Shown: in pieces, positions 34,964-43,673 of the stretch | Layout of the letters: the number at the start of each line of letters is the position of its first letter | How positions within the stretch are numbered: position 1 is the stretch's first letter | Source: Myxococcales bacterium | GTDB lineage: Bacteria; Myxococcota_A; Polyangia; Polyangiales; Polyangiaceae | Assembly (NCBI GenBank): GCA_016706225.1 | Contig: JADJKB010000021.1 | Coordinates: forward strand, 1,344,704-1,408,703 | Length of the DNA stretch: 64,000 bases | Direction: 5' to 3' | Made by a program: the position numbers and the translations under genes | Notes under the pieces: model-generated | Seen by the model: the letters and a program-made list of their open reading frames with translations, nothing else | Databases searched by the model: none | Told to the model about the DNA's origin: nothing

Positions 34964-35803
34964 CTACCTACTCCCGCCGGGCGCGCGCCGACGTTTCTTC
35001 GGCGCCACGGCTTGGGCCTGAGCGAGCCCGGGGCGCGCTTCCTTGCCGCGCGAGAGCCCAGGTCCCGGCGCGGCCTTCGCCGGTGCGCTCGCTGGGCTGG
35101 TTGCGCCGTCCGCCAGCGCCTGAAGCGCCAGGGCGTACTCGGGGCCCAGGGTCTCGTGTTTGAAGAACACGTACACTTCCTGCCAGGGCAGCTCTCTGAT
35201 GCGCGTGTGCCAGGCGGCGAGGTCAGCCGCCGCATACTCCGCGCCGCGCAGGCGCAGGTAGCCAAAATCTGCTGTGGCCTCGAGTGGAGCCGAGGGCCCC
35301 CCTTCGTCCGGATCCCCGGCAACGAGCGCCACGTTGTGCGCGCGGAGCGCGGACAGCACGCTGTCATCGAACCACGACTCGTGACGAACCTCGAGCGCCG
35401 CCCTGAACCCCGCCGGAAGCAGCGACAGAAAATCCGCCAGCAAGGCGTCGTCGCGCCGCAGCACCGGCGGCAGCTGAAACAGGACTACTTTGCGCTTTTC
35501 GCCCAGCGCGGCACTCACCTTCGCGAGGTAGTCGACGGAGTCCGCCACGTTGCGCAGCTTGCCGATGTGCGTGATGCGTCGCGACGCCTTGAGCGCGAAA
35601 CCAAAGTCCCGCGGTGTCACCGCGCCCCAGCCCTCGAGCACCGCTGGCTTGGGCATGCGATAGAAGGTGTTGTTCACCTCCACCGCCGGCAGGCGCGCGG
35701 CATAGTGCTCGAGCATCTGCTCCGGGCGAAGCTCCGCTGGGTAGAACGAGCCCCGCCACTCGGGGTAGGAGAAGCCACTCGTGCCAGCCCGGACCCTCAC
35801 CAT
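34964..35803 (-). CDS. DUF72 (YecE-like) family protein
   Basis: 279 aa. It starts VRAGTSGFSYPEWRGSFYP and continues with the TIM-barrel-like DUF72 signature EVNNTFYRMPK, FGFALKASRRITHIGKL, VLFQLPPVLRRD and FRAALEVRHESWF, ending the domain with VYVFFKHETLGPEYAL. The last 50 residues are an Ala/Pro/Lys/Arg-rich tail (KKRRRAPGG) not usual for the family. DUF72 proteins have no settled function. The neighbour upstream, ending 8 bases before its start, is the outer-membrane-like protein at 35812. Confidence 0.92.
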   Translation of the reverse strand: MVRVRAGTSGFSYPEWRGSFYPAELRPEQMLEHYAARLPAVEVNNTFYRMPKPAVLEGWGAVTPRDFGFALKASRRITHIGKLRNVADSVDYLAKVSAALGEKRKVVLFQLPPVLRRDDALLADFLSLLPAGFRAALEVRHESWFDDSVLSALRAHNVALVAGDPDEGGPSAPLEATADFGYLRLRGAEYAAADLAAWHTRIRELPWQEVYVFFKHETLGPEYALALQALADGATSPASAPAKAAPGPGLSRGKEARPGLAQAQAVAPKKRRRAPGGSR

Positions 35804-35811
35804 TCACCCCC

Positions 35812-37089
35812 TCAATACCAGACGGCGCCCACACCGAAGGACGCGAGCCACGGCAGGTCGTTCTTCACACGCGGCAGGACGAGCGCGGACAGCCTGATCT
35901 GCGGCTGCGAACCACCGCTCACCTCGAGCTTGGTGATGTCCGCGGAGAGCTCGAAACCTGCGTAGTTGAAATCGGAGCTCGTTGCGTCCTCCTTTGCGCC
36001 GACCTTCAGCGAGAAGATGAAGGACGGCGCGTACGCGATACCAAGCACCACGCCCCGCCACAACGTCGGCAGTCGAAAGTCGCCGAAGCCGAAGTTGACG
36101 CCGAGCTCCATCGGCAAGACGCCATACAGGTACGCGATGTTGTCGTACTTCGTATCGCGCGCCGTGACCGCACCCGCGTCCGTCTTGTAGCTGTACTTCA
36201 GCGGGGGTCGCACGTAGAGGCCGCTGAGGTCGAAGCGCAGCCCGGCGCGAAACGCGGCCCACGAGGTGGAGCCGCTCGCAGGCTCGGGGAGCGGCAGGTA
36301 CATCACGGACAGATCGAGGCCGAGCCCCAAGCCGACGCCGTAGGTGGTCTTTTTTCCCAGCTCGATCTCGCCCGTCTCCGGGTTCTGCCCGAGGTACTGA
36401 GTCTTCGGAATGATCAAGCCGGTGGCTTGGGCGTGGGCACCGTAGCTCACCCGCGCCCCGCCGCGTTTCTGCCACGCCGCCGACAACACCTTGGAGTCGC
36501 CGTAGTCCGGCTCGTCATCCTTCTTGGGGCGCTTCAGGATGAAACCGGCGGAGATCCCCTGGGACGGCGGCGCTGGATCCGCGGTGGCCGTGGCCGCAGG
36601 TCCCGCCGACTTCGCCTTGTCGCCCCCCCCGAGCAGCTCCGCGACGGCCTCGGTCGCGGCGTCCGCCCCCGCGATCACCTTGCTCTTGGCGTCCCCGTTC
36701 CTGACGACGAGCACACGAACGCCGTCCGGATCCTTCGAGATGCGGATCAACACGGCTGCACCGAGGGCCTGCCTCACGTTCTCGAGCGGCCCGGCCTCCG
36801 TCGAGACGTGCCCCGCTTGCATCGCGTCCTTCTGCTCAGCCGCACCGCGGACGTCGGCTTTGCCGTCCGGCGTGAGACCCCGCTCCCGCGCGACCTGATA
36901 GATCTTCGCGCGGAGCTTCGCGTTCTCCGTCTCGTCGTCGAACGCATCCAAGATCACCACGACCGTCTTGTCGGCCTTCGGCGCTGGCGCCGGAACCGGG
37001 GCGGCGGGCGCGGGCTCGGACTGAGCCAGCGCGGTCGCCGGGAAAAAGAGCAACGCCCCCACCGAGAAGACTCCCCACACGCGCGCCAT
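35812..37089 (-). CDS. Exported beta-rich protein, probable outer-membrane protein
   Basis: 425 aa from the ATG at 37089, with a signal peptide ending ATALAQ. Residues 25-45 are Ala/Pro-rich; 45-165 form an alpha/beta part (TVVVILDAFDDE, DGVRVLVVRNGDAKSKVIAG); the C-terminal 230 residues alternate aromatic and polar residues in strands (TTYGVGLGLGLDLSVMYLPL, FRAGLRFDLSGLYVRPPLKY) and end in GVGAVWY, with a final aromatic as in beta-barrels. It resembles myxobacterial barrel proteins with a small periplasmic domain. No family name is certain. It is followed by the DUF72 gene 8 bases downstream. Confidence 0.8.
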   Translation of the reverse strand: MARVWGVFSVGALLFFPATALAQSEPAPAAPVPAPAPKADKTVVVILDAFDDETENAKLRAKIYQVARERGLTPDGKADVRGAAEQKDAMQAGHVSTEAGPLENVRQALGAAVLIRISKDPDGVRVLVVRNGDAKSKVIAGADAATEAVAELLGGGDKAKSAGPAATATADPAPPSQGISAGFILKRPKKDDEPDYGDSKVLSAAWQKRGGARVSYGAHAQATGLIIPKTQYLGQNPETGEIELGKKTTYGVGLGLGLDLSVMYLPLPEPASGSTSWAAFRAGLRFDLSGLYVRPPLKYSYKTDAGAVTARDTKYDNIAYLYGVLPMELGVNFGFGDFRLPTLWRGVVLGIAYAPSFIFSLKVGAKEDATSSDFNYAGFELSADITKLEVSGGSQPQIRLSALVLPRVKNDLPWLASFGVGAVWY

Positions 37090-37621
37090 GACGGGGGCGA
37101 TCTTGCCATTCTGGGCGGTGCGGTGCCGAGTTTTTCGGCCATCTGGCAGCAAGCACGGGGCGCAATCGAGCCTCGTCGGAGTGAAAGGCCTGATCGTCGG
37201 ACCAGGTGCCTGCGTGCTCGTCGGCGTCGCCTGAGTTGACCCTCGAACTGGCCGGGCGACTCGCGACCGTGCGAGCCCGCGCCAGCTGGCGAAGGCGCTC
37301 GAGGTGCTCGAGCCGTGATCTCGACCCTGCGACGGCGCGCGTCGCAACAGCGCGAGTGCTCCGTCGCCCTCGGCCGAAGTCGTCCGCGTGCGTTGGCGCG
37401 AGGCTCCCGCCGAAGCGCGCGCGGTCATCAGCACGACACCCGTCCGGACGATCTGCACCGACCTACCGTTTCGGCAGTCAACTGGGCGGAATCAGCACAA
37501 TGTCATCGCGGGCGCTCGTGCCACAGCGGATTGGCCATGCCCATCCGCTGAAGTATTTGCATTCGACCCGCCGCTACGGGACTCTCCCTTGGCCGAGCAC
37601 TGCGTAACCGGAGACGCCGTG
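37090..37621. other. Intergenic region without recognisable gene
   Basis: About 530 bases lie between the divergent barrel-like gene and the hybrid kinase. Frames are open on both strands, as expected at this GC content, but none has a credible start with ribosome site or a domain. The section near 37470-37580 is lower in GC and probably holds the kinase promoter. Confidence 0.5.
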
Positions 37622-39946
37622 ATGGAGCAAGACGCCCTCGTAGCCCTGCTGCTGACCCGCGACGCCGGGCTCATCGAGCTGGCCCGCGGCTTCACTCCGG
37701 CGCGGCTGACCTGGGATCTGGTCGGAGCGCTCAGCGAGGCCGAGCGTCTGCTCTCCGCGACTCCCTACGCTGTGTTCTTGATCGACATCGACTCCTCCGC
37801 GCAGCTCGATGTGCTCGACGCCGTCCACCGCCATGCGCCCGACACCGCAATCGTGGTGCTGGGGGCCGAGGCGGGAGCCGCTCCAACGGCGACCGCCATC
37901 CAGCGCGGCGCGGACGAGTACCTATCCAAACAGAACCTCGGCGCTGACGCACTGCTCGCCTCCGCCCGCGTTGCCGTGGAACGGCGAGGCGCCCGCCGCG
38001 CGCTCGGCGACCCGGCGTCGAGCCTGGAGGCCGTGCCCCTCGCGGTGGCCGTCGTCGACCGGCGGGGCCTCGTGAGCACGACCAATCGCGCGTGGCGGGA
38101 GCTCGCACTCGACCTGGACTGCCTCGTCGCGCAGCTGAAACCGGGCGCCGACGCACTGGCCACGCTGGAACGGTTGGCCATCCGCGATCGGAGCGTCGAG
38201 GACAGCATCCGTGGTGTGCGCTCCGTGCTCACGGGAGAGGCCAAGGCCTTTCGAACTCGCTGCTCCTGCAGCCCGCGGCTCGAAGGCGCGGAGGCCACGC
38301 TGCAGGTGGAGGTGTCGGCGAGGCCCGAGGGCGGCTCGGTGCTCACCTGCACCGACATCACCGACATGCTGCGCGCCGAGGCCGCCCAGCGGAGCTCCGA
38401 ACACGAGCTGTGGAACGTGATGGCGCGCTTCCCGCATTCCATCGCGGTGCACCGCGAGGGGGTCGTATTGTGGGTGAATCAGGCGCTCCTCGCCTACCTC
38501 GGCTACCGCGAACCCGGCGAGCTCGTGGGGCGGACACTTGCGTCTCTGCTTCACAGCGAAGACGCGGAGGAGGGCGGGTTGAATCAAACATCGGACTCCG
38601 ACAATCCCGCGCCCACGCCTGCGCAGGGCACACGACTGCGTCGTGCCGATGGCAGCTCCTGGCTCAGCGACGTTCAGTCGATGCCCGTGCACTTCGACGG
38701 CGAGCCGGCGACGCTGGTGCTGGCCAAGGACGTCTCTCAACAGCGGGAGCTCGTCGCCCGCATGATGCAGGCCGATCGCATGCAGAGCGTCGGGCTGCTC
38801 ACCGCCGCCATGGGCCACGAGATCAACAACCCGCTCTCGTTCGTGACCGCCAACGTGGACGTTGCCCTACGCCAGGCCGTGGACCTCGAGCAGAGCATCG
38901 CGCGGTTGACCTCGCAGGCCATCGATCCCGCGCTGCTGGACGTCGTGTTCCGCATCGAGGAAGGCCTCAGGTCCATTCGCGAAGCCTTGACCGACGCTCG
39001 TCAAGGCTCGCGCCGTGTTCAGAGCGTGGTGCAAGACCTGCGGTCATTTGCCCGCCCGGAGAACCTGGAAGACGGGCCGGTGAAGCTCGAGGGTGTGATC
39101 GACGCAGCCTTGAGCATGGTGTGGAACGAGATCCGTCACCGCGCTCAACTGGTGAAGAACTACGAGACCGTCCCCTACGCGCTGGGCAACGAAGCACGCC
39201 TGGGCCAGGTGTTCCTGAACCTCCTCACGAACGCGGCCCACGCCATCCCGGTCGGGAGCGCCGATTCGAACGAGATCCGCGTCCGGGTGTACCCGGCGAC
39301 GGACGCCGTGGTCACGGAGATCTCCGATACCGGAACCGGGATCGCTGCCCAGGATCTGCCGCAGATCTTCGAGCCCTTTTTCACCACCAAACCGCAGGGG
39401 CAAGGGACCGGCCTCGGCCTGCCGATTTGCCGCGACATCGTGCGAAACCTGGGCGGCGACATCGACGTGGAGAGCACGCCGGGCAAGGGAACGACGTTCA
39501 GGATCCGCCTGCCGTCGACCGACCAGCGCCCCCGCGCGGTCTCGACCTTGGCGCCCCTCACCCCTCCCCGCTCGGCACTGCGTGTATTGGTGGTGGACGA
39601 CGAACCCATGATGGGTCGGGTGGTCGGGCGGTGCCTCGGGAAAGGGCGCCTGGTCGAGTGGGTCGGCAGCGGGCGCGAGGCCCTGACGCTCCTCAGCGGA
39701 CCCGAACACTTCGACGCGGTGCTGCTCGACGTGATGATGCCGGAGATGACCGGCATCGACGTGTACGAGAAACTCCGGCAGGAGGCGCCGGAGCGGCTCC
39801 CGCGAATCGTGTTCCTGACGGGTGGTGCGTTCACGCCCCTGGCGCGAGAGTTTCTGGAGCGCGTACCCAATCGGTTGCTGGCCAAGCCGTTCGAGGCCGC
39901 CAAGCTGCGACAGGTCGTGGACGAGCTGGCCTCCGAGCGCGGTTGA
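37622..39946 (+). CDS. Hybrid sensor histidine kinase with N-terminal receiver-like and PAS domains
   Basis: 774 aa from the ATG at 37622 (GTG one codon before). Residues 8-125 look like a receiver domain (AVFLIDIDSS, TAIVVLGAEAG) but lack the N-terminal acidic pair. A divergent PAS-like part (135-250) and a PAS domain (260-375) precede the HisKA helix with H399 in MGHEINNPLSF. The ATPase has NLLTNAAHAI, EISDTGTGIA and the lid GQGTGLGLPI. A C-terminal receiver (about 655-770) has VVDDEP, LLDVMMPEM and LAKPFE. There is no membrane helix, so it senses a cytoplasmic signal. A hairpin follows its stop; it has no adjacent regulator. Confidence 0.95.
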   Translation: MEQDALVALLLTRDAGLIELARGFTPARLTWDLVGALSEAERLLSATPYAVFLIDIDSSAQLDVLDAVHRHAPDTAIVVLGAEAGAAPTATAIQRGADEYLSKQNLGADALLASARVAVERRGARRALGDPASSLEAVPLAVAVVDRRGLVSTTNRAWRELALDLDCLVAQLKPGADALATLERLAIRDRSVEDSIRGVRSVLTGEAKAFRTRCSCSPRLEGAEATLQVEVSARPEGGSVLTCTDITDMLRAEAAQRSSEHELWNVMARFPHSIAVHREGVVLWVNQALLAYLGYREPGELVGRTLASLLHSEDAEEGGLNQTSDSDNPAPTPAQGTRLRRADGSSWLSDVQSMPVHFDGEPATLVLAKDVSQQRELVARMMQADRMQSVGLLTAAMGHEINNPLSFVTANVDVALRQAVDLEQSIARLTSQAIDPALLDVVFRIEEGLRSIREALTDARQGSRRVQSVVQDLRSFARPENLEDGPVKLEGVIDAALSMVWNEIRHRAQLVKNYETVPYALGNEARLGQVFLNLLTNAAHAIPVGSADSNEIRVRVYPATDAVVTEISDTGTGIAAQDLPQIFEPFFTTKPQGQGTGLGLPICRDIVRNLGGDIDVESTPGKGTTFRIRLPSTDQRPRAVSTLAPLTPPRSALRVLVVDDEPMMGRVVGRCLGKGRLVEWVGSGREALTLLSGPEHFDAVLLDVMMPEMTGIDVYEKLRQEAPERLPRIVFLTGGAFTPLAREFLERVPNRLLAKPFEAAKLRQVVDELASERG

Positions 39947-39964
39947 CGAATTCGCAGGTCGAGG

Positions 39965-39990
39965 CCGAAGGGTCGCTTCGACCCCTTCGG
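39965..39990 (+). terminator. Strong hairpin after hybrid kinase
   Basis: CCGAAGGGTCG (39965-39975) pairs with CGACCCCTTCGG (39979-39990) across a three-base loop, with one bulged C. It starts 19 bases after the kinase stop codon. No long T-run follows, but GC-rich genomes often lack one. Confidence 0.5.
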
Positions 39991-40096
39991 TCATAATGAC
40001 CGCGCCCGAGCCCCTCCGAACGAGCAAGAACTCGGGGAAATACCAGCGTCCGCCTCCCGGTCTGGATCCTGCAAAGCGTTCAACGAGGGACACACC

Positions 40097-41431
40097 ATGC
40101 AGAATCTCGACGACCTCCAGGCTCGGAAAACCAGCTCTTCTACCCCGCCAGCCTCCATCGCGCTCGATGCAGCGACGAAGCTCGACGGGCGCTACCTGCT
40201 GAAGCGCCTCTTGGCCCGAGGCGGAGCGGCGGAGGTCTTCGCGGCCGAACACCTCGTGACCAAACGCGCGGTCGCGATCAAGATCCCGATCGGCGGAGCG
40301 ACCTCGAACAAACGCCTCGAACGCGAGATCGAGGCGTTCAGCCGGGTCCGGACCGCCGGCATCGTCGACATGCTCGACGCCGGCTTCGCCGACGGCGTGC
40401 CCTACATCGTGTTCGAGCTGCTCGAGGGGCGCACGCTGGCCGGATTGCTCGCCGCGCGCGCCAAGCTGAGCGTGGCGGACACGGCGAAGGTCGGCCTCGA
40501 AATCACCGCCGCGCTGGCCCACTCCCACTCGCGCGGGGTCGTGCACCGTGACGTCAAGCCCAGCAACGTCTTCGTGAGGCGAGACCCACATCACCAGATC
40601 GTGCTCCTCGACTTTGGCATCGCGCAGCTGGCGGCCGAGAGCGAGCCGCAGGAGAAGCTGACTCGCGAACACTCGCTGCTCGGCACGCCCGAATACATGG
40701 CACCCGAGGCCTTGCTCTCGAGCCCGTCAACAGACACGCGCGTGGACGTCTACGGCGTCGGAGTGACGCTGTACGAGTGCCTCACGGGCACGGTGCCGTT
40801 CGAAGGCAAGTACGCCGAGGTCCTGCTGAAGGTCTCGACCGGAGTCCCGCGCCGAATCAGTGAGCTGCGTTCGGACGTGCCAGCGAGCTTCGAAGCCGTG
40901 ATCCTGCGCTGCCTCGCCCGCAATCCCGACGATCGCTTCCAGTCCATGCAAGAGCTGAAGGACGCGATCCGGGCCGCGGCTCCTGCCGGCACCGACGCCG
41001 CCAACCTGCTCGCAGAAATCCCGCCCCGCGCGGCCGGGGAACACGCTCCGGACACCAAGGCCGATGCGCCGATTTCCCTCGGCGCCGCCACTGGCGCCAG
41101 TCGACGCCGGCACCCGCGCGCCCCGTACATCACCCTGGCGCGCCTCACCCTGGCGGATGCCAGCCGGGTCGACGGCCGACTGGAGGAGGTGAGCGAGGGA
41201 GGGCTCCAGTTCGTCGGCGACCGTGCAGTTCCGGCGGGCGAGACCGTCCAGATCCGCTTCGCACTGCCCGCCAGCGGTCGCATCGCGGAGGTGCGAGCCA
41301 TCTCGCGCTGGAACCGCACCATTCGTGGAACCAACGCGACCGGGTTCGAGTTCTCGGTCATCTCGGAGCACGCGCGCGCCGAAATTCGGCAGTACGCGGG
41401 CTTCGTCAGCGCCGACGCACGCAGCGCATGA
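40097..41431 (+). CDS. Ser/Thr protein kinase fused to a C-terminal PilZ domain
   Basis: 444 aa. The kinase domain (about 31-290) has the glycine loop LARGGAAEVF, catalytic lysine K62 (VAIKI), catalytic loop HRDVKPSN (H150, D152, K154, N157), DFG at 172-174 and the activation end GTPEYMAPEAL. Residues 343-440 are a PilZ-type domain: basic RRRHPRAPY, then EEVSEGGLQF in place of the D-x-S-x-x-G motif, and SRWNRTIRGTNATGFEF. PilZ domains often bind cyclic-di-GMP through these motifs. The fusion suggests kinase activity or location tied to the second messenger. There is no membrane helix. It leads a run of signalling genes. Confidence 0.93.
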   Translation: MQNLDDLQARKTSSSTPPASIALDAATKLDGRYLLKRLLARGGAAEVFAAEHLVTKRAVAIKIPIGGATSNKRLEREIEAFSRVRTAGIVDMLDAGFADGVPYIVFELLEGRTLAGLLAARAKLSVADTAKVGLEITAALAHSHSRGVVHRDVKPSNVFVRRDPHHQIVLLDFGIAQLAAESEPQEKLTREHSLLGTPEYMAPEALLSSPSTDTRVDVYGVGVTLYECLTGTVPFEGKYAEVLLKVSTGVPRRISELRSDVPASFEAVILRCLARNPDDRFQSMQELKDAIRAAAPAGTDAANLLAEIPPRAAGEHAPDTKADAPISLGAATGASRRRHPRAPYITLARLTLADASRVDGRLEEVSEGGLQFVGDRAVPAGETVQIRFALPASGRIAEVRAISRWNRTIRGTNATGFEFSVISEHARAEIRQYAGFVSADARSA

Positions 41432-41473
41432 GCAGCCCTTCAGTTGTTCGAGCCCCGACCGTTCGTGATCATC

Positions 41474-42880
41474 GTGAAGACGCCTGACCTCCTCCGCCTG
41501 TCGACGCTCGCGGCCTGCCTGGCCGGCGCGAGCATCGCAACAGCAGCCCCCGCCGACGTCACGCGTCCGACCCTGGCCTCCGGAACGACAACAAAGACCG
41601 CCGCGGGTTTCACCGTGGCGGGTCCGGGCGGTGCAGGTTGGCAGATCCCCGGAGGACCGTTCGTGCACGCCGAACCCGGCGCCGAGCTGCGCGTGTTGCC
41701 CACGGCTCAGCCGCTGTCCCTCGGCCCAGGCGCCATGACCGCCGGATACACTCTGGTGCTGCGCGCGGGTTTCATTCGAGTCGAGGTCCCCAAGGGCAGC
41801 AAGAGCGCAGTCGTCCTGGCGGCGCCGCGGCGCATGAACGCCATTGTGCAGAGTGGTCGCGCGCTGGCCGCTGCTACCGCAACTCAGACTGCCATCGCGA
41901 GTGTCTTCGGCGCGACCACCGTGAGCACCGACGACGGTGCCTACCGTCCGGTGGCACCCGGCCGCGTCCAGCAGGTTGACGGCGGAAAGGTCAGCGAACG
42001 ACAGCTGCCCCTCGAACCCAAGGGCCTGCGAGGTGGTCGCCTCGCCATCGCGGCGAGTGGTTCGGCGAAACTCGGCAAGATCTCCTGGGACGCGGTGCCC
42101 GGTGCGGTGAGCTATCGCGTGCGCGTGCAGGGCGAAAAGACAGCAGGGAACCTGCTGGAGCTCTCGACCCAGACGCCCTCAGCTCGGCTGGACAAGACCC
42201 TGACCGTCGGCAGCTACGAGCTGTCGATCAGCGCGCTCGACGCCATCGGATTCGAGAGCAGCCCGCTGATTCGCCCGCTGCGCATCCTGGGTGTGAGCCT
42301 GCCGGAAGGTGCGTATGCCGACGCTCGCGGGACACTGCTCCTGGGTCGAGGCCAGCGCGCCAGTTTCATCGGCGTGGACGGGCTCGAGATGACCTACGGT
42401 CACGCGCGTCACTACGTGCGAGCCGCGCCGACCGCCGGCTTGCTGCGTGACGAACCGACGACCATTCACTTCCGCTTCCCGGGTTCCAAGCAGCTCGCCA
42501 GCGCACGCCTTGCTCCCCGCGACCTGCGCGCGGACCTGAAGATCACGCCGCGCTCCGCCGCCTGGCCGAGAGATCCGATCGAGATCCGCTTTCGCGTCGT
42601 CGATGGCGCGGGGAACCCGGGGCCCGCGTTCATCCAGCCTCGCGCTCGTGTCACGCTCGGTGTGAAGCCGCTCAAAGTGGCGTTCAAGGCGCAAGGCGGC
42701 TGGTACACCGGACGCGTGATGCCCCAACGCGGAGCCGGCCCCTGGGTGCTGCGCGTCGAGATCGAGGACCAACACGGCATGGCGCTGGGGCGCGATTTCG
42801 TGGAGGTCGTGGGAGAACAGAAACCCATCTCCCGACACAGCAGCCCCGGTGCATCAGGCCAACTGGTCGCCCGGCGGTGA
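41474..42880 (+). CDS. Exported FecR-like protein with fibronectin-like region
   Basis: About 468 aa from the GTG at 41474, which starts a signal peptide (LLRLSTLAACLAGASIATAAPA); GTG 41465 and TTG 41444 are also in frame. Residues 60-170 resemble a FecR-type domain (LVLRAGFIRVEVPKGSKSAVV, ASVFGATTVSTDDGAYRPV). Then comes a fibronectin-III-like part (GKISWDAVPGAVSYRVRVQG, GSYELSISALDAIG), and further beta-rich modules to the end. FecR domains are periplasmic sensors or peptidoglycan-associated modules in myxobacteria. It lies between two PilZ genes on the same strand, and its stop overlaps a possible GTG of the next frame. Confidence 0.8.
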   Translation: MKTPDLLRLSTLAACLAGASIATAAPADVTRPTLASGTTTKTAAGFTVAGPGGAGWQIPGGPFVHAEPGAELRVLPTAQPLSLGPGAMTAGYTLVLRAGFIRVEVPKGSKSAVVLAAPRRMNAIVQSGRALAAATATQTAIASVFGATTVSTDDGAYRPVAPGRVQQVDGGKVSERQLPLEPKGLRGGRLAIAASGSAKLGKISWDAVPGAVSYRVRVQGEKTAGNLLELSTQTPSARLDKTLTVGSYELSISALDAIGFESSPLIRPLRILGVSLPEGAYADARGTLLLGRGQRASFIGVDGLEMTYGHARHYVRAAPTAGLLRDEPTTIHFRFPGSKQLASARLAPRDLRADLKITPRSAAWPRDPIEIRFRVVDGAGNPGPAFIQPRARVTLGVKPLKVAFKAQGGWYTGRVMPQRGAGPWVLRVEIEDQHGMALGRDFVEVVGEQKPISRHSSPGASGQLVARR

Positions 42881-42912
42881 AGCGCGCGCAGCCAGGTCAG
42901 AAGGAGCAGCCA

Positions 42913-43344
42913 ATGGCATCAGAACCAGCATCGAGCGAAGAGCGGACACCGGCGGAGGAAGCCAGGATCCGCGCCTTGTCGGCAGCCCCCTGTGTCGACA
43001 ATCGCCGCGGCAACGCGCGCTTCGCCGTGGAGCTCGACGTGAGCATCTCGAGCGACCACAACTTCTACGCCGGTTTCACCGAGAACCTGTCGGCCGGTGG
43101 CATCTTCGTCGCGACCCACGCGCTCAAGGCCGCGGGCTCGCTGATCGAGCTCTGCATCTTCTTGCCAGGGGCGAGCGGCGCTATCCGGGGCAAGGGGGAG
43201 GTCCGCTGGATCCGCAACTACCAAGAAGGCGGTGACGTGCCGCCGGGCATGGGGATCCGCTTCGTCGAGCTCGAGGCGGGTTCGCCGGAGCGCATCGAAA
43301 GCTTCCTGCGCCAGCGTGAGCCCATGTTCTTCGACGACGACTGA
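42913..43344 (+). CDS. PilZ-domain protein (TIGR02266-like)
   Basis: 143 aa from the ATG at 42913, chosen because AAGGAG lies six bases upstream. After a polar N-terminus, the PilZ domain has NRRGNARFAVELDVSI, then FTENLSAGGIFVATH (N-x-S-x-x-G) and the closing GMGIRFVELEAGSPERIESFL. This form matches the TIGR02266 group of myxobacterial PilZ proteins. Some motif residues for cyclic-di-GMP binding differ (N-R-R rather than R-x-x-x-R), so ligand binding is not certain. It is followed after 23 bases by the HisKA-only gene. Confidence 0.92.
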   Translation: MASEPASSEERTPAEEARIRALSAAPCVDNRRGNARFAVELDVSISSDHNFYAGFTENLSAGGIFVATHALKAAGSLIELCIFLPGASGAIRGKGEVRWIRNYQEGGDVPPGMGIRFVELEAGSPERIESFLRQREPMFFDDD

Positions 43345-43367
43345 CGCTTCGAAACGAGGTTACAAAC

Positions 43368-43637
43368 GTGAAGACAGCGGACAGCACGGCCGAGCTCGAA
43401 CGTTGGGGCAAGTTGATCCGGCGGTTTGTCCACGATCTTCGCAGCCCGCTCACGGTCATCAAGTCCAACGTGGACTACCTGCGGGAGACGCCCCTCAGCG
43501 AATTGGGGGACGAGGCTGGCCCGGTATTCGAGGACCTTTCCGATGCCGTTCGACAAGCGGAGGCGCTGCTCAGTGCGCTGGACGATGCGACAGCGGCAGC
43601 ACGCGAAGGCGCGGCGCGGACACCCAGCACGGGCTGA
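43368..43637 (+). CDS. HisKA-only protein without an ATPase domain
   Basis: 89 aa from a GTG with GAGG eight bases upstream. Nearly the entire protein is a histidine-kinase dimerisation helix pair: FVHDLRSPLTVIKSNVDYL contains the H-box, followed by a second helix (FEDLSDAVRQAEALLSALDDA). No HATPase domain follows; the sequence ends with a clear stop and the convergent GH1 gene. It could dimerise with or be phosphorylated by another kinase, acting as a phosphotransfer or inhibitory protein. The closest match in the window is the H-box of the kinase at 47459 (HDMRSPLAVLLANVQF). Confidence 0.78.
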   Translation: MKTADSTAELERWGKLIRRFVHDLRSPLTVIKSNVDYLRETPLSELGDEAGPVFEDLSDAVRQAEALLSALDDATAAAREGAARTPSTG

Positions 43638-43673
43638 GCCCGTCGTTTTGAACGCCCAGGAGGCGGGCGCGCT

